Shown: one piece after another, positions 1-7,402 of the stretch
How positions within the stretch are numbered: position 1 is the stretch's first letter
Layout of the letters: each line of letters starts with the position of its first letter
Source of the DNA: CAZLBC01 sp964557575
Lineage (GTDB): Bacteria; Planctomycetota; Phycisphaerae; SM23-33
NCBI GenBank assembly: GCA_964557575.1
Contig: CAZLBC010000055.1
Location: 1 to 30,580 of the forward strand
DNA: 30,580 nt
Direction of reading: 5' to 3'
Made by a program: the position numbers and the translations under genes
Notes under the pieces: model-generated
The model's database searches: none
The model's input: the letters and a program-made list of their open reading frames with translations, nothing else
What the model was told of the DNA's origin: nothing

Positions 1-116
1 AAACACGAATCCGTTCCCCTGGGGCATAGTCCTTTTAACGAGAGATGGTACCGGCCGCGTACGATCGTGTCAAACAGATACCTAACATTCTACTGCTTGT
101 CTTGTCGTTTTGTGCA

Positions 117-2063
117 TCACTCCGCGATCGTCCGCCGCCAGAGCTTCAGGATCACCGCGACCTGGATCGCCGCCAGGGCCGCCAGTCCCGCGCCGACGAC
201 CGGCCGGCCGTAGATAAAGCAGCCGGTCGCGAAGAGCGCGGCGTAGACGCCGACGGACCCGGCAAGCATGCAGATGATCCCCGCCGGCAGGTTCTGGGCG
301 CGGTGGACCGGCTCGATGGGCTTCCCGTCGGCCGCCGCCCCGGCGAACACCCGCTTCCAGCCGGGGCCGCCGGGATTCGTCAGGCGGCAGAACTCCCGGA
401 GGACCCCCGTGTCGGTCGGGCGGCTCAGGAGGGTGGCCGTCACCCAGGCGACGGTCGTGATCCCCACGCCCGCGACGATCTGCAGGCCGTCGGTAATCAC
501 GAGATCCGGGTACAGTTCCGGGTGTATGACCTTGAAGTAGACGGCGACGACGAAGGACACGACCATCGCCGTGATCTCGCTGACGGCGTTGATCCGCCAC
601 CAGAACCACCGCAGGATAAAGAGCAGGCCGGTGCCCGCCCCGATCTGCAGGAGGATCTGGAAGGCCTGCACCGCGTTCGTCAGGACCAGGGCGAACACCG
701 CCGTCAAAACCATCATCACCACGGTCGATCCGCGGCCGACCCACACCGCCTGCCGCTCGGTCGCCGACCGGTTGACAAACCGCCGGTACACGTCGTTGAC
801 CACGTACGACGAGCCCCAGTTCAGGTGGGTCGATATCGTCGACATGTACGCCGCGATCAGCGACGCCAGAACCAGCCCCAGCCAGCCGGTCGGCAGGGAC
901 CGCCTGAGCATCGCCGGGTAGGCCACGTCGTGGCCGAGCTTGTCGGCCGGCAGCCGCTCGGCCGGGAACGCCTCGGCCAGCGAACCGAGCCCCCGGGCCC
1001 GGGCCCGCAGTTCCCTGATCTGCGCCGCCTCCGCGTCGGTCGGGTCGGCCTTCTCGAGCAGCGCCCTGACGGGGGCCGTCTTCAGCGCCGCCGCGGCCTT
1101 CTCGCGCTCGTTTGTGCTGTCGGCGGGAAAGACCAGCAGCGAGCAGAGGGCCACGATGATCCACGGCCAGGGCCGCAGGGCGTAGTGGGCGACGTTGAAA
1201 AAGAGCGTCGCCCCCACCGCGTGCTTCTCGTTTTTCGCCGCCAGCATCCGCTGGACGAGGTACCCGCCCCCGCCCGGCTCGGCGCCGGGGTACCAGACGC
1301 TCCACCACTGGACGGCCAGGGGAATGACGAAGACGCCGATCAGCAGCTCGGTGTTGCCGAACCGCGGAAAGACCGCCAGCTTGTCCCGCAGCTCCTCGTC
1401 GTTGCCGAACTGCTCCATCAGCCCCGCCATCCCCCCGACTTCCGGCTGCCCGAGGGCGTACCAGGCCGCCGCCACGGCGCCCGCCATGGCGACGATGAAG
1501 AGGACGAAGTCGGTCAGCAGGACGCCCCGGAAGCCGCCCAGCGACGAGAAGACCACGGTGACCAGGAGGGCCCAGAAGATGCTCTGGAACGGCGAGAGGC
1601 CGAGCATCGCCCCGCCGATCTTGATCGCCGCCAGGGAGACCGCGGCCATGATCATGATGTTGAAGAAGACGCCGAGGTAGACCGCCCGGAACCCCCGGAG
1701 GAAGGCGGCGGCCTTCCCGCTGTAGCGCAGCTCGTAGAACTCGATGTCGGTGGTCATGTTCGACCGGCGCCACAGCCGGGCGTAGACGAAGACCGTCAGC
1801 ATGCCCGTCAGGAGGAAGGCCCACCAGAGCCAGTTGCCGGCCACGCCCTTGTCGCGGACGATGTCCGTGACCAGGTTCGGCGTGTCGGTGGAGAAGGTGG
1901 TCGCCACCATGGAGAAACCCAGCAGCCACCAGGGCATCGCCCGCCCGCCCAGGAAGAACTGCTCGCCGCTCTTCCCCGCCGTCCGGGAGACCGCCAGGCC
2001 GATGCCCAGCGCCAGGGCGAAGAAGCCGAAGATAAAGGCCCAGTCTATCGTCGCCAGATCCAT
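117..2063 (-). CDS. Sodium:solute symporter (SSS family)
   Basis: A 648-residue polytopic membrane protein of the SSS family, which imports sugars, amino acids or similar solutes with sodium. The N-terminus shows the family pattern: a first helix (residues about 8-26), then a short loop with FFLGGRAMPWW just before helix 2, and a long series of hydrophobic helices to about residue 620. At 648 residues it is longer than the usual 500-550; a charged stretch with ERE and KADPTDAEAAQ (about residues 318-370) lies between helices. The start at 2063 has GGGAG-like pairing about 8 nt upstream. It is the last gene of a minus-strand operon, 33 nt after the isomerase/epimerase and behind the GH36-like gene, so its substrate is probably a sugar released by that enzyme. 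The substrate is inference. Confidence 0.9.
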   Translation of the reverse strand: MDLATIDWAFIFGFFALALGIGLAVSRTAGKSGEQFFLGGRAMPWWLLGFSMVATTFSTDTPNLVTDIVRDKGVAGNWLWWAFLLTGMLTVFVYARLWRRSNMTTDIEFYELRYSGKAAAFLRGFRAVYLGVFFNIMIMAAVSLAAIKIGGAMLGLSPFQSIFWALLVTVVFSSLGGFRGVLLTDFVLFIVAMAGAVAAAWYALGQPEVGGMAGLMEQFGNDEELRDKLAVFPRFGNTELLIGVFVIPLAVQWWSVWYPGAEPGGGGYLVQRMLAAKNEKHAVGATLFFNVAHYALRPWPWIIVALCSLLVFPADSTNEREKAAAALKTAPVRALLEKADPTDAEAAQIRELRARARGLGSLAEAFPAERLPADKLGHDVAYPAMLRRSLPTGWLGLVLASLIAAYMSTISTHLNWGSSYVVNDVYRRFVNRSATERQAVWVGRGSTVVMMVLTAVFALVLTNAVQAFQILLQIGAGTGLLFILRWFWWRINAVSEITAMVVSFVVAVYFKVIHPELYPDLVITDGLQIVAGVGITTVAWVTATLLSRPTDTGVLREFCRLTNPGGPGWKRVFAGAAADGKPIEPVHRAQNLPAGIICMLAGSVGVYAALFATGCFIYGRPVVGAGLAALAAIQVAVILKLWRRTIAE

Positions 2064-2096
2064 CGCGCGCTCCCGGCCGGCAACCGGCCTGCGGAA

Positions 2097-2972
2097 TCAG
2101 GTGAAAACGGCGTTCAGTTTCGCCGCCGTGTCCCGGGCGAGGTCCAGGTCGGGCAGGACCGGGTCCGGCAGCCGGCAGAAGGGGATCATCTCCGCGGTCA
2201 GCGGCCCGGTGTAGCCGATCGCCGCCAGGGACCGCCTGATCGATTGCATGTCGACGTCGCCGGCGAGGATGTCGTCGCCGAAGCCATGGAGCCCGCCCGC
2301 GCAGTCGGTGCGGGTGAAGTTCTTCAGGTGGACCGCCTTGATCCGCCGGCGCCCGAGGATCGCGATCCAGTCCTCGGCGTACCCGTTCAGCGCGCAGTTG
2401 CCCACGTCCAGGTACGCGCCCACCCGCCGCGAGCCGATCTCGTCGATGAAGGTCTTCATCGCGACCGGGTCGGTCAGGAACCGGTTCCAGACGTTCTCCA
2501 GGCCGATGTTGATCCCGAGCTTCTCGGCCAGCGGCACGCAGCGGCGGAGCGACTCCTTCGCCAGCTTCCAGGCCCGGTCGTAGGGCACGACCCGCGCATC
2601 CGGCTGCCAGGGGACCGCGACCGCGCCGGGCACCACCAGGACCGTCTTCGCGCCGACCCGTTTGGCGGCCCGGAGGTATTCCCGGGTATACCGGACGGCC
2701 TTCTCGCGGACCCGCGTGCGGGTGTCCGAGAGCGAACAGCCCCAGTAGTACCCGCTCGCCAGCGTCTCTATCGCCAGCCCCCGCGCCCGGGCCGCCCGCC
2801 GGATCTCCCGGCAGCGGTCCTCGGTGATCCCCGGCCCGAATGCCTTTCCGTCGAAGGCGGGCTCGAGCCCGCCGTAGCCCATCTCGGCGGCCTCGTCGAG
2901 GGCCTGTTCGAGGGGCGTGTCGCCGGCGAATCCGCCGATCGTCCAGTAGTTGATCTGAATCGTGTTTTTCAT
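2097..2972 (-). CDS. Sugar phosphate isomerase/epimerase (AP endonuclease 2-like TIM barrel)
   Basis: A 291-residue protein of the xylose-isomerase-like TIM-barrel superfamily, which interconverts sugars or sugar acids in the cytoplasm using a divalent metal. Visible family features are GYGGLEP near the N-terminus, GLENVWNRF (metal-binding Glu), GAYLDVGNCALNG (metal-binding Asp), AVHLKNF (His) and LTAEMIPF (Glu) near the C-terminus, in the expected order. The start is set by an ATGA overlap: its ATG at 2972 overlaps the stop of the upstream GH36-like gene by 4 nt, implying translational coupling. Longer frames reaching to 3983 are out-of-frame readings of that upstream gene. No signal peptide. 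The exact sugar is unknown. Confidence 0.88.
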   Translation of the reverse strand: MKNTIQINYWTIGGFAGDTPLEQALDEAAEMGYGGLEPAFDGKAFGPGITEDRCREIRRAARARGLAIETLASGYYWGCSLSDTRTRVREKAVRYTREYLRAAKRVGAKTVLVVPGAVAVPWQPDARVVPYDRAWKLAKESLRRCVPLAEKLGINIGLENVWNRFLTDPVAMKTFIDEIGSRRVGAYLDVGNCALNGYAEDWIAILGRRRIKAVHLKNFTRTDCAGGLHGFGDDILAGDVDMQSIRRSLAAIGYTGPLTAEMIPFCRLPDPVLPDLDLARDTAAKLNAVFT

Positions 2973-5002
2973 TTCTCGAAATCCATTTTGACAAAGAGAT
3001 ACCCCCGCGGCGACGGGATCGTCACCGCGACGGCGCCCCCGGACAGCGCGGCGGTCCCCTCGCCGGCCAGGACCGTCGCCGTCCCCGCCGCGTCCTTCAC
3101 CAGCGGGACCGCCGTCCGCCACTCCTTCTTGTCGTTGACCTCCCGCAGCGCCAGCAGGTAGCCGGTCCGGCGGTCGCGGGCGATCGAGGCGAACCCCGTC
3201 CAACTGTGGCCGTCGGGAACCGCGCCGATCGGGATGATGTGCCCGCCGTGCAGCCGGTCGCGGTGTTCTTTCCACACCGCCACCAGGGCGGCGACCTCCT
3301 CGGCGAAGGCGTCCGGCAGCCCGGAGACCTCGAACCAGGCGAGCGGCGAGCCGAGCATCACCGAGGCGAACAGGTAGGCCGGCGGGTACGTCGCCGGCGC
3401 CAGTTCGCCCGTGTATTTCTTTTGGTTGCGGGTGTTGTTGAGGAACTCCATCCGCAGCCGCACGGGGTCCACGAACGCCGCGAGGCTCCAGAAGTTCCGC
3501 AGCGTCCAGTGCGGCCGGTAGTTGCCCCAGTCGGTGTAGCGGTTCTCCACGAAGACGGTCCCGGCGGCCACCGCCCCGAGGTAGCCCGGCCGGACGCCGG
3601 CGGTGACGTCGAGGTCGGTGACGATCGCCCCGCCGGACTCCCGGATCACGCGGTCCAGCAGCCGCCGGACGTTCAGCTCGGCCCGCGGGGTCTTCATGGT
3701 GATCGAGTCGAGCTTGAAGTAGTCGACGCCGTGGTCCCGGTGCAGGGCGAGCAGCCGGTCGGCGTCCCGCTTCCAGTTGGCGAACTGATCGTCGGAGTCG
3801 GGGGCGTACCAGAGGCCCAGGCGGAGTCCCGCCTTCTCGGCGGCCGCCTTCACGGGCGCCAGGCCGTCGGGCAGCCGCTGCGGGTGCGGCGTCCAGAAGT
3901 GCGGGTCGGCCCGCCAGAACCCCGACCACACCCCGCCCGTGCTGCGGGAGACCGCGGAGTTCTTCGTCGCCCCCTTCTGCCACCCGTCGTCGACCTCCAT
4001 GACGTCGACGCCGAGGGCCTTCCCGGCCCGGATCTCAGCGAGCAGGAACTGCTCGGAGATCTTCGCGTCGCGGCTGCGGTCGCCCCAGGTGTTGCTCAGC
4101 AGCAGCCCGTCCCGCCCCGGCCGGTACCGCCGCAGGCAGCGGTAGTAGTCCTGCAGGGCGGCGATCCGGCCGGGGCGGCCGCCCCGGAAGGCGACGGTCG
4201 CGCAGCGGTAGCCCCGGCCGCTGACCGCGTTGATCCCCGGCCCGTGCCACCGCAGCACCCGCCCGTCCCAGGAGAAGTCCCGGCCGGTCTTCACCGACCG
4301 GGCGTGGGGCAGCGGGGCGAGCTTGACCAGCAGCAGGCCTTCCCCGCCCTCGTCCTCGATGAAGGCGATGTTGGCCTTCACGTCGAACGGTTTGTTGTCC
4401 AGGCGGCGGGTCTCGATCCGCACCAGGTTGTCCTTCTTCCCGTGCCGGTCGGTGTGGTCCTGCAGGTAGACGGCCGTAAACCGCGTCGCCGCGGCGTCGG
4501 AGACCGCCACGCGGTCGATGACGGCATCGTCCGGCACGTCGGCCCCGGGCTCCTCGATCCGGCGCCACTCCACGGCGGGCGCGGTATCGAAGACGCGGAA
4601 CACCCGGCGGATCGTCCGGCCGTCGCCCGCGGCGGTCAGCGTCGCCGTCAGGGCCGCGGCCTCCACGGGCAGGTCCCGCCCGGATGAGAACGCGACCGAC
4701 CATTTCCAGGACGAAGACGCCGGCGGCGCGGGCGTGTCTTTGCCGGTTTCGATCGGCAGGAGCGTTCCGTCGCCGAGTTGCCACGCGCGGCGGTAGCGGT
4801 CGTTGCCGATGGTGAAGGTCGCCCCGTCGAACGAGGCGGTGCAGGATTTCCACGCGTGCTTCCGCGGCGCGGCCCCGGCGGCGGGCGGCGGCATGAGGGC
4901 CGCCGCCGACAGCAGGACGGCGACCGCGGCGGGGGCGATGATGGTTCGAGTGACTGTCTTCGCCCGCGGGGTTCGGCGGGCCGGTGCTGGTTGGTGTTTC
5001 AT
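2969..5002 (-). CDS. Secreted GH36-like alpha-galactosidase
   Basis: A 677-residue exported glycoside hydrolase of clan GH-D type. A Sec signal (basic ARRTPRAK, then a long Ala/Val/Leu core, cleavage near AAGAAP) covers residues 1-49. A beta-rich N-terminal region leads into a TIM barrel with VMEVDDGWQ (about residue 334) and VDYFKLDS, in which Asp432 matches the GH36 catalytic nucleophile; LGLWYAP precedes it as in the family. A small beta domain ends the protein. The start at 5002 is preferred because AGGAAA lies about 8 nt upstream; the longer frame adds a non-signal extension. First gene of an operon with the isomerase and symporter. Alpha-galactosidase is the best guess; other alpha-glycosides are possible. 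Confidence 0.82.
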   Translation of the reverse strand: MKHQPAPARRTPRAKTVTRTIIAPAAVAVLLSAAALMPPPAAGAAPRKHAWKSCTASFDGATFTIGNDRYRRAWQLGDGTLLPIETGKDTPAPPASSSWKWSVAFSSGRDLPVEAAALTATLTAAGDGRTIRRVFRVFDTAPAVEWRRIEEPGADVPDDAVIDRVAVSDAAATRFTAVYLQDHTDRHGKKDNLVRIETRRLDNKPFDVKANIAFIEDEGGEGLLLVKLAPLPHARSVKTGRDFSWDGRVLRWHGPGINAVSGRGYRCATVAFRGGRPGRIAALQDYYRCLRRYRPGRDGLLLSNTWGDRSRDAKISEQFLLAEIRAGKALGVDVMEVDDGWQKGATKNSAVSRSTGGVWSGFWRADPHFWTPHPQRLPDGLAPVKAAAEKAGLRLGLWYAPDSDDQFANWKRDADRLLALHRDHGVDYFKLDSITMKTPRAELNVRRLLDRVIRESGGAIVTDLDVTAGVRPGYLGAVAAGTVFVENRYTDWGNYRPHWTLRNFWSLAAFVDPVRLRMEFLNNTRNQKKYTGELAPATYPPAYLFASVMLGSPLAWFEVSGLPDAFAEEVAALVAVWKEHRDRLHGGHIIPIGAVPDGHSWTGFASIARDRRTGYLLALREVNDKKEWRTAVPLVKDAAGTATVLAGEGTAALSGGAVAVTIPSPRGYLFVKMDFEK

Positions 5003-5041
5003 GGTTTCGTTTCCTGAGTGTGAGTATACGTTACGCACCCC

Positions 5042-5069
5042 ATTATTGACGGCGCGGTGCCCCTGTCAA
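5042..5069 (-). promoter_or_regulatory. Sigma70-like promoter of the galactosidase operon
   Basis: On the minus strand a perfect -35 TTGACA (5069-5064) is followed after 16 bp by AATAAT (5047-5042). It sits 40-67 nt before the start codon at 5002. A second possible -10, TATACT, lies closer to the gene but lacks a good -35. Confidence 0.55.
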
Positions 5070-5149
5070 GAATACGGGGAAGCGGGGGGCCGGGGGTGTT
5101 GCCGATCAGTTCGCTTGCGCGGCGGGGTCGCTACGGCACCTCGTGTTTC

Positions 5150-5187
5150 AAAAAAACAGGCCCGGGACGCTTCCGCGCCCGGGCCTG
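5150..5187 (-). terminator. Rho-independent terminator
   Basis: A perfect 10-bp GC-rich stem (caggcccggg paired with cccgggcctg, 5157-5187, 11-nt loop) is followed on the minus strand by seven U residues (5156-5150). It lies 35 nt after the stop of the gene at 5222-6427 and would end that transcript before the galactosidase operon. Confidence 0.9.
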
Positions 5188-5221
5188 CGGGACCGGCCGG
5201 TTGCCCGGCGGCCGCCCACCG

Positions 5222-6427
5222 TTATTTCGCCTTCAGAAAGCGATGGAGCATCGTGCCCTTCTCGTCGACGGACTCGCTCGACATCGCCTTCCGCGACTCG
5301 CGCTTCACGTTGGCGTTGTGCTCGTAGTCTTTCAGCCGCTGCTTCTCGGCGGCCATGGCCTCCCGGTAGAAGGACAGGATCTGCTCCCTGCCCGGCGGGT
5401 CGGCCTTCTCGTCCTCGCGGCCGAGTGTGTCGAGGACCGCCGCCTTCAGCAGCTTGTCCCTGACCTTCGCGAAGAGCGCCGGGTTCGCGAAGATATCGAT
5501 CGAAACCACCTTCCCGTTCATCGCGACGACCATGCCCACCGTGGTCCGGCCCCGGAGGGCGGGGGTAAGGGCCTCGCGGTACTCCCGGTACCGCCGCTCG
5601 ACGGCGCCGCTGTCCAGCGTCGCCTTGAGGGTGCCGGTGGACGTCCTGACGCCCGCGGCGCTGTTCTGCTTCGCCACCTCCTTCCACACCCGCGTCTGGC
5701 TCTCGAACTGCACGGCCGACCGCGCCCCGGAGCCGGCGAAGGCGGCGCCCGACCGGAACGCCATCTTCCGCCCGTGCCAGCGGCCCTGCTCCACGCAGCG
5801 GACGTTGACCGTTACCTCGCGGCGGGGCTTGATCAGGATATCGTAGGCGACCATCCGGTCCTGCTTGCCGCCGATGATGATCTCGCCGGCGCAGATGTAG
5901 ATCGGCATGTCGGACGTGTTGCGTATGACCACCACGGGCACCGAGCCGCCGCCCTTCTCCGTGATCTCGATGACTTTCCGCTCGTTGGCCTCGTCGAGTG
6001 TCAGGTAGTCGCCGACCTCTGAGGGGCCCTCCCGGAGGATCGGGTAGATCGCCAGGAGCTTGTGGGTTGCGGGGGCCCGGTGGGTCTCGTCGAGGTCGAA
6101 GGGGAACTGCCCGCCGGACCGGCCTCCGCCGCCGCCCATCAGGGCGAGGATCACCGTGCCCGACGCGCCCGCCTTCTTGAGTTCGACGATCTGCCCGGCG
6201 GTGAGTTCAGCGGGCTTCTCGTGCTGCTCGATGAACCGGACGATCACCTCCTCGTCGACATCGGACGCCAGGAGTTTTTTGACCCGGTCGAGCAGGTCTT
6301 CCCCCTTCCCGGTTTCGGCCGCCGCGGGGTCCGCGGTCAGCACGGGGACCGCGAGCAGCGCGACGACCGCGCAGAGCCCGGCCGCGGCGAGCGCGGCCGT
6401 CACTATCCATCTTCGGGACGTTTTCAT
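5222..6427 (-). CDS. Secreted ARPP-1-like (DUF6569) protein
   Basis: A 401-residue protein with an N-terminal signal or anchor (MKTSRRW then a hydrophobic run to about residue 32). Residues about 40-95 are helical (LLDRVKKLLASDVDEEVIVRFIEQ), followed by a Gly-rich linker. Residues about 110-300 resemble the ARPP-1/DUF6569 domain, with the typical NTSDMPIYICAGEIIIGGKQDR stretch, here split as NTSDMPIY, AGEIIIGGKQDR. The C-terminus is charged and helical (AAEKQRLKDYEHNANVKRE). The function of the family is not established. The start at 6427 has AAGGAAC 6 nt upstream. It is a single-gene unit ending at the hairpin terminator at 5150-5187. The family call is from memory of the motif and was not searched. 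Confidence 0.72.
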   Translation of the reverse strand: MKTSRRWIVTAALAAAGLCAVVALLAVPVLTADPAAAETGKGEDLLDRVKKLLASDVDEEVIVRFIEQHEKPAELTAGQIVELKKAGASGTVILALMGGGGGRSGGQFPFDLDETHRAPATHKLLAIYPILREGPSEVGDYLTLDEANERKVIEITEKGGGSVPVVVIRNTSDMPIYICAGEIIIGGKQDRMVAYDILIKPRREVTVNVRCVEQGRWHGRKMAFRSGAAFAGSGARSAVQFESQTRVWKEVAKQNSAAGVRTSTGTLKATLDSGAVERRYREYREALTPALRGRTTVGMVVAMNGKVVSIDIFANPALFAKVRDKLLKAAVLDTLGREDEKADPPGREQILSFYREAMAAEKQRLKDYEHNANVKRESRKAMSSESVDEKGTMLHRFLKAK

Positions 6428-6536
6428 GTCATGTTCCTTTCCACGGCATTCGTGCCGACCCCGCTCCCCGGCGACACGCGCGTTGAGTTAACGGGCTTCT
6501 CTGCTTTAGACACGTTCGTGGCGGGAAAAGTTCTCG

Positions 6537-6614
6537 ATAATTTCTGAAAAAGCGGACCCTATTCCGCCCGGCGGGTCTTTGCCGCGGGGCGGTTGTCCCG
6601 GAGGATCAGCATGG
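6537..6614. repeat. Direct repeat, left copy (copied 3' end of the beta-helix gene)
   Basis: Positions 6557-6614 match 7345-7402 at 56 of 58 bases in the same orientation, and a further exact 10-bp match (ataatttctg) lies at the same offset (788) just outside. On the minus strand this copy encodes the final 17 codons and stop of the gene at 7347-9788, with one synonymous and one Ala-to-Thr change. Only this tail is present; sequence before it is unrelated to the gene. Confidence 0.9.
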
Positions 6615-6666
6615 CGTTGTCCCGCCGGTGCCGCGTGATGATAACTTGCTTCTCCCGGCCTCGTGT

Positions 6667-6672
6667 TATAGA
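6667..6672 (+). promoter_or_regulatory. Probable -10 box of the PIN-toxin pair
   Basis: TATAGA lies 10 nt before the ATG at 6683, with a weak TTGCTT 15 bp upstream. A transcript starting about 7 nt downstream would have a leader of only a few bases, which agrees with the lack of a visible ribosome binding site for the first gene. Confidence 0.4.
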
Positions 6673-6682
6673 CTTAACTTTT

Positions 6683-7174
6683 ATGAAATCGGTGTATATA
6701 GAGACTTCCATTCCGAGTTACCTGACGGCACGCCCAAGTAGTGATATCAGGGCTGCGGCGTGGCAGCACATCACTACGCAGTGGTGGGAACAGGAACGGT
6801 CGAAGTATTCGCTGTTTACATCGGCACTTGTTCTGGCAGAGGCTTCCGCAGGAGATCCGGATGCCGCGCAAAAACGCCTCGATTCTCTTGACGGCATCGC
6901 GGAATTGCGGGTGTCCGATGATGCGAAGGACCTTGCCTTACGGCTTACGGCTGAAGGCGGCGTTCCTGAGAATGCGCAGGCGGATGCACTTCACATTGCC
7001 GTTGCGAGCGTTCATGAAATGAATTACCTTTTGACCTGGAATTGCCGGCATATCGACAACGCCGCGCGCAAACCGGTCATACGATCAATATGTGTTGTCT
7101 CCGGTTACACCTGCCCGGAGATTTGCACCCCCCTTGAATTGCTTTCGGAGGAATCGGAAGATGTATACCGATGA
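6683..7174 (+). CDS. PIN-domain toxin-like protein (VapC-type)
   Basis: A 163-residue small protein starting MKSVYIETSIPSYL, a known start of a VapC-like PIN subfamily, which are usually Mg-dependent RNases. Candidate acidic residues: Glu in YIETS (in place of the usual first Asp), Glu in LVLAEASAG, and Asp in AQADALHIA followed by LLTWNCRHI. The in-frame extension back to 6593 runs into the copied gene end and is not used. Base composition is clearly lower in GC than the neighbours, suggesting transfer. Its stop overlaps the next gene by 14 nt. The pair sits between two direct repeats. Toxin function is inferred from family and pairing. Confidence 0.82.
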   Translation: MKSVYIETSIPSYLTARPSSDIRAAAWQHITTQWWEQERSKYSLFTSALVLAEASAGDPDAAQKRLDSLDGIAELRVSDDAKDLALRLTAEGGVPENAQADALHIAVASVHEMNYLLTWNCRHIDNAARKPVIRSICVVSGYTCPEICTPLELLSEESEDVYR

Positions 7175-7328
7175 AATCCTCGAAGAAGTGTGGCGTAATC
7201 GCGACGCCTACGTAAAGAAACATCACAATAGCCTCGAAGAAATCGTAGAGGATTTGCGCAGACGCGAGAGGGAGCATCCCGAGCGTATTGTCGATCGACG
7301 GAACCACCAGGCCGATCAATCGACATAA
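7161..7328 (+). CDS. Small putative antitoxin partner of the PIN protein
   Basis: A 55-residue charged protein (MYTDEILEEVWRNRDAYVKK) with a helical middle rich in Glu and Arg. It overlaps the PIN gene by 14 nt, and GGAGGAAT 7-12 nt upstream is a strong ribosome binding site. Small proteins of this look often follow this PIN subfamily. Gene order is toxin first, then partner, the reverse of classical vapBC. No DNA-binding fold can be claimed by eye. Its stop lies 18 nt from the stop of the convergent beta-helix gene. Confidence 0.7.
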   Translation: MYTDEILEEVWRNRDAYVKKHHNSLEEIVEDLRRREREHPERIVDRRNHQADQST

Positions 7329-7402
7329 TTTCTGCAGATTCCGTCCCTATTCCGCCCGGCGGGCCTTCGCCGCGGGGCGGTTGTCCCGGAGGATCAGCAT
7401 GG
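7325..7402. repeat. Direct repeat, right copy (authentic 3' end of the beta-helix gene)
   Basis: Contains the true last 17 codons and TAG stop of the gene at 7347-9788 plus about 20 bp of downstream flank; 7345-7402 pairs with 6557-6614 (56/58 identical). The PIN pair lies exactly between the two copies. Confidence 0.9.

Noticed and set aside
82..2994. 970-codon minus-strand frame
   Set aside because: Out-of-frame shadow of the symporter and isomerase genes; no membrane segments or motifs.
45..3161. 1038-codon open frame on the plus strand
   Set aside because: Opposite strand of the symporter, isomerase and galactosidase genes; composition is Arg/Pro/Gly/Asp-rich with no domains, as expected for antisense frames in GC-rich DNA.
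6442..6460. Small hairpin cggca-ttcg-tgccg upstream of the ARPP-1-like gene
   Set aside because: Only a 5-bp stem and lies in the leader, with no T run; not enough to call a regulatory site.
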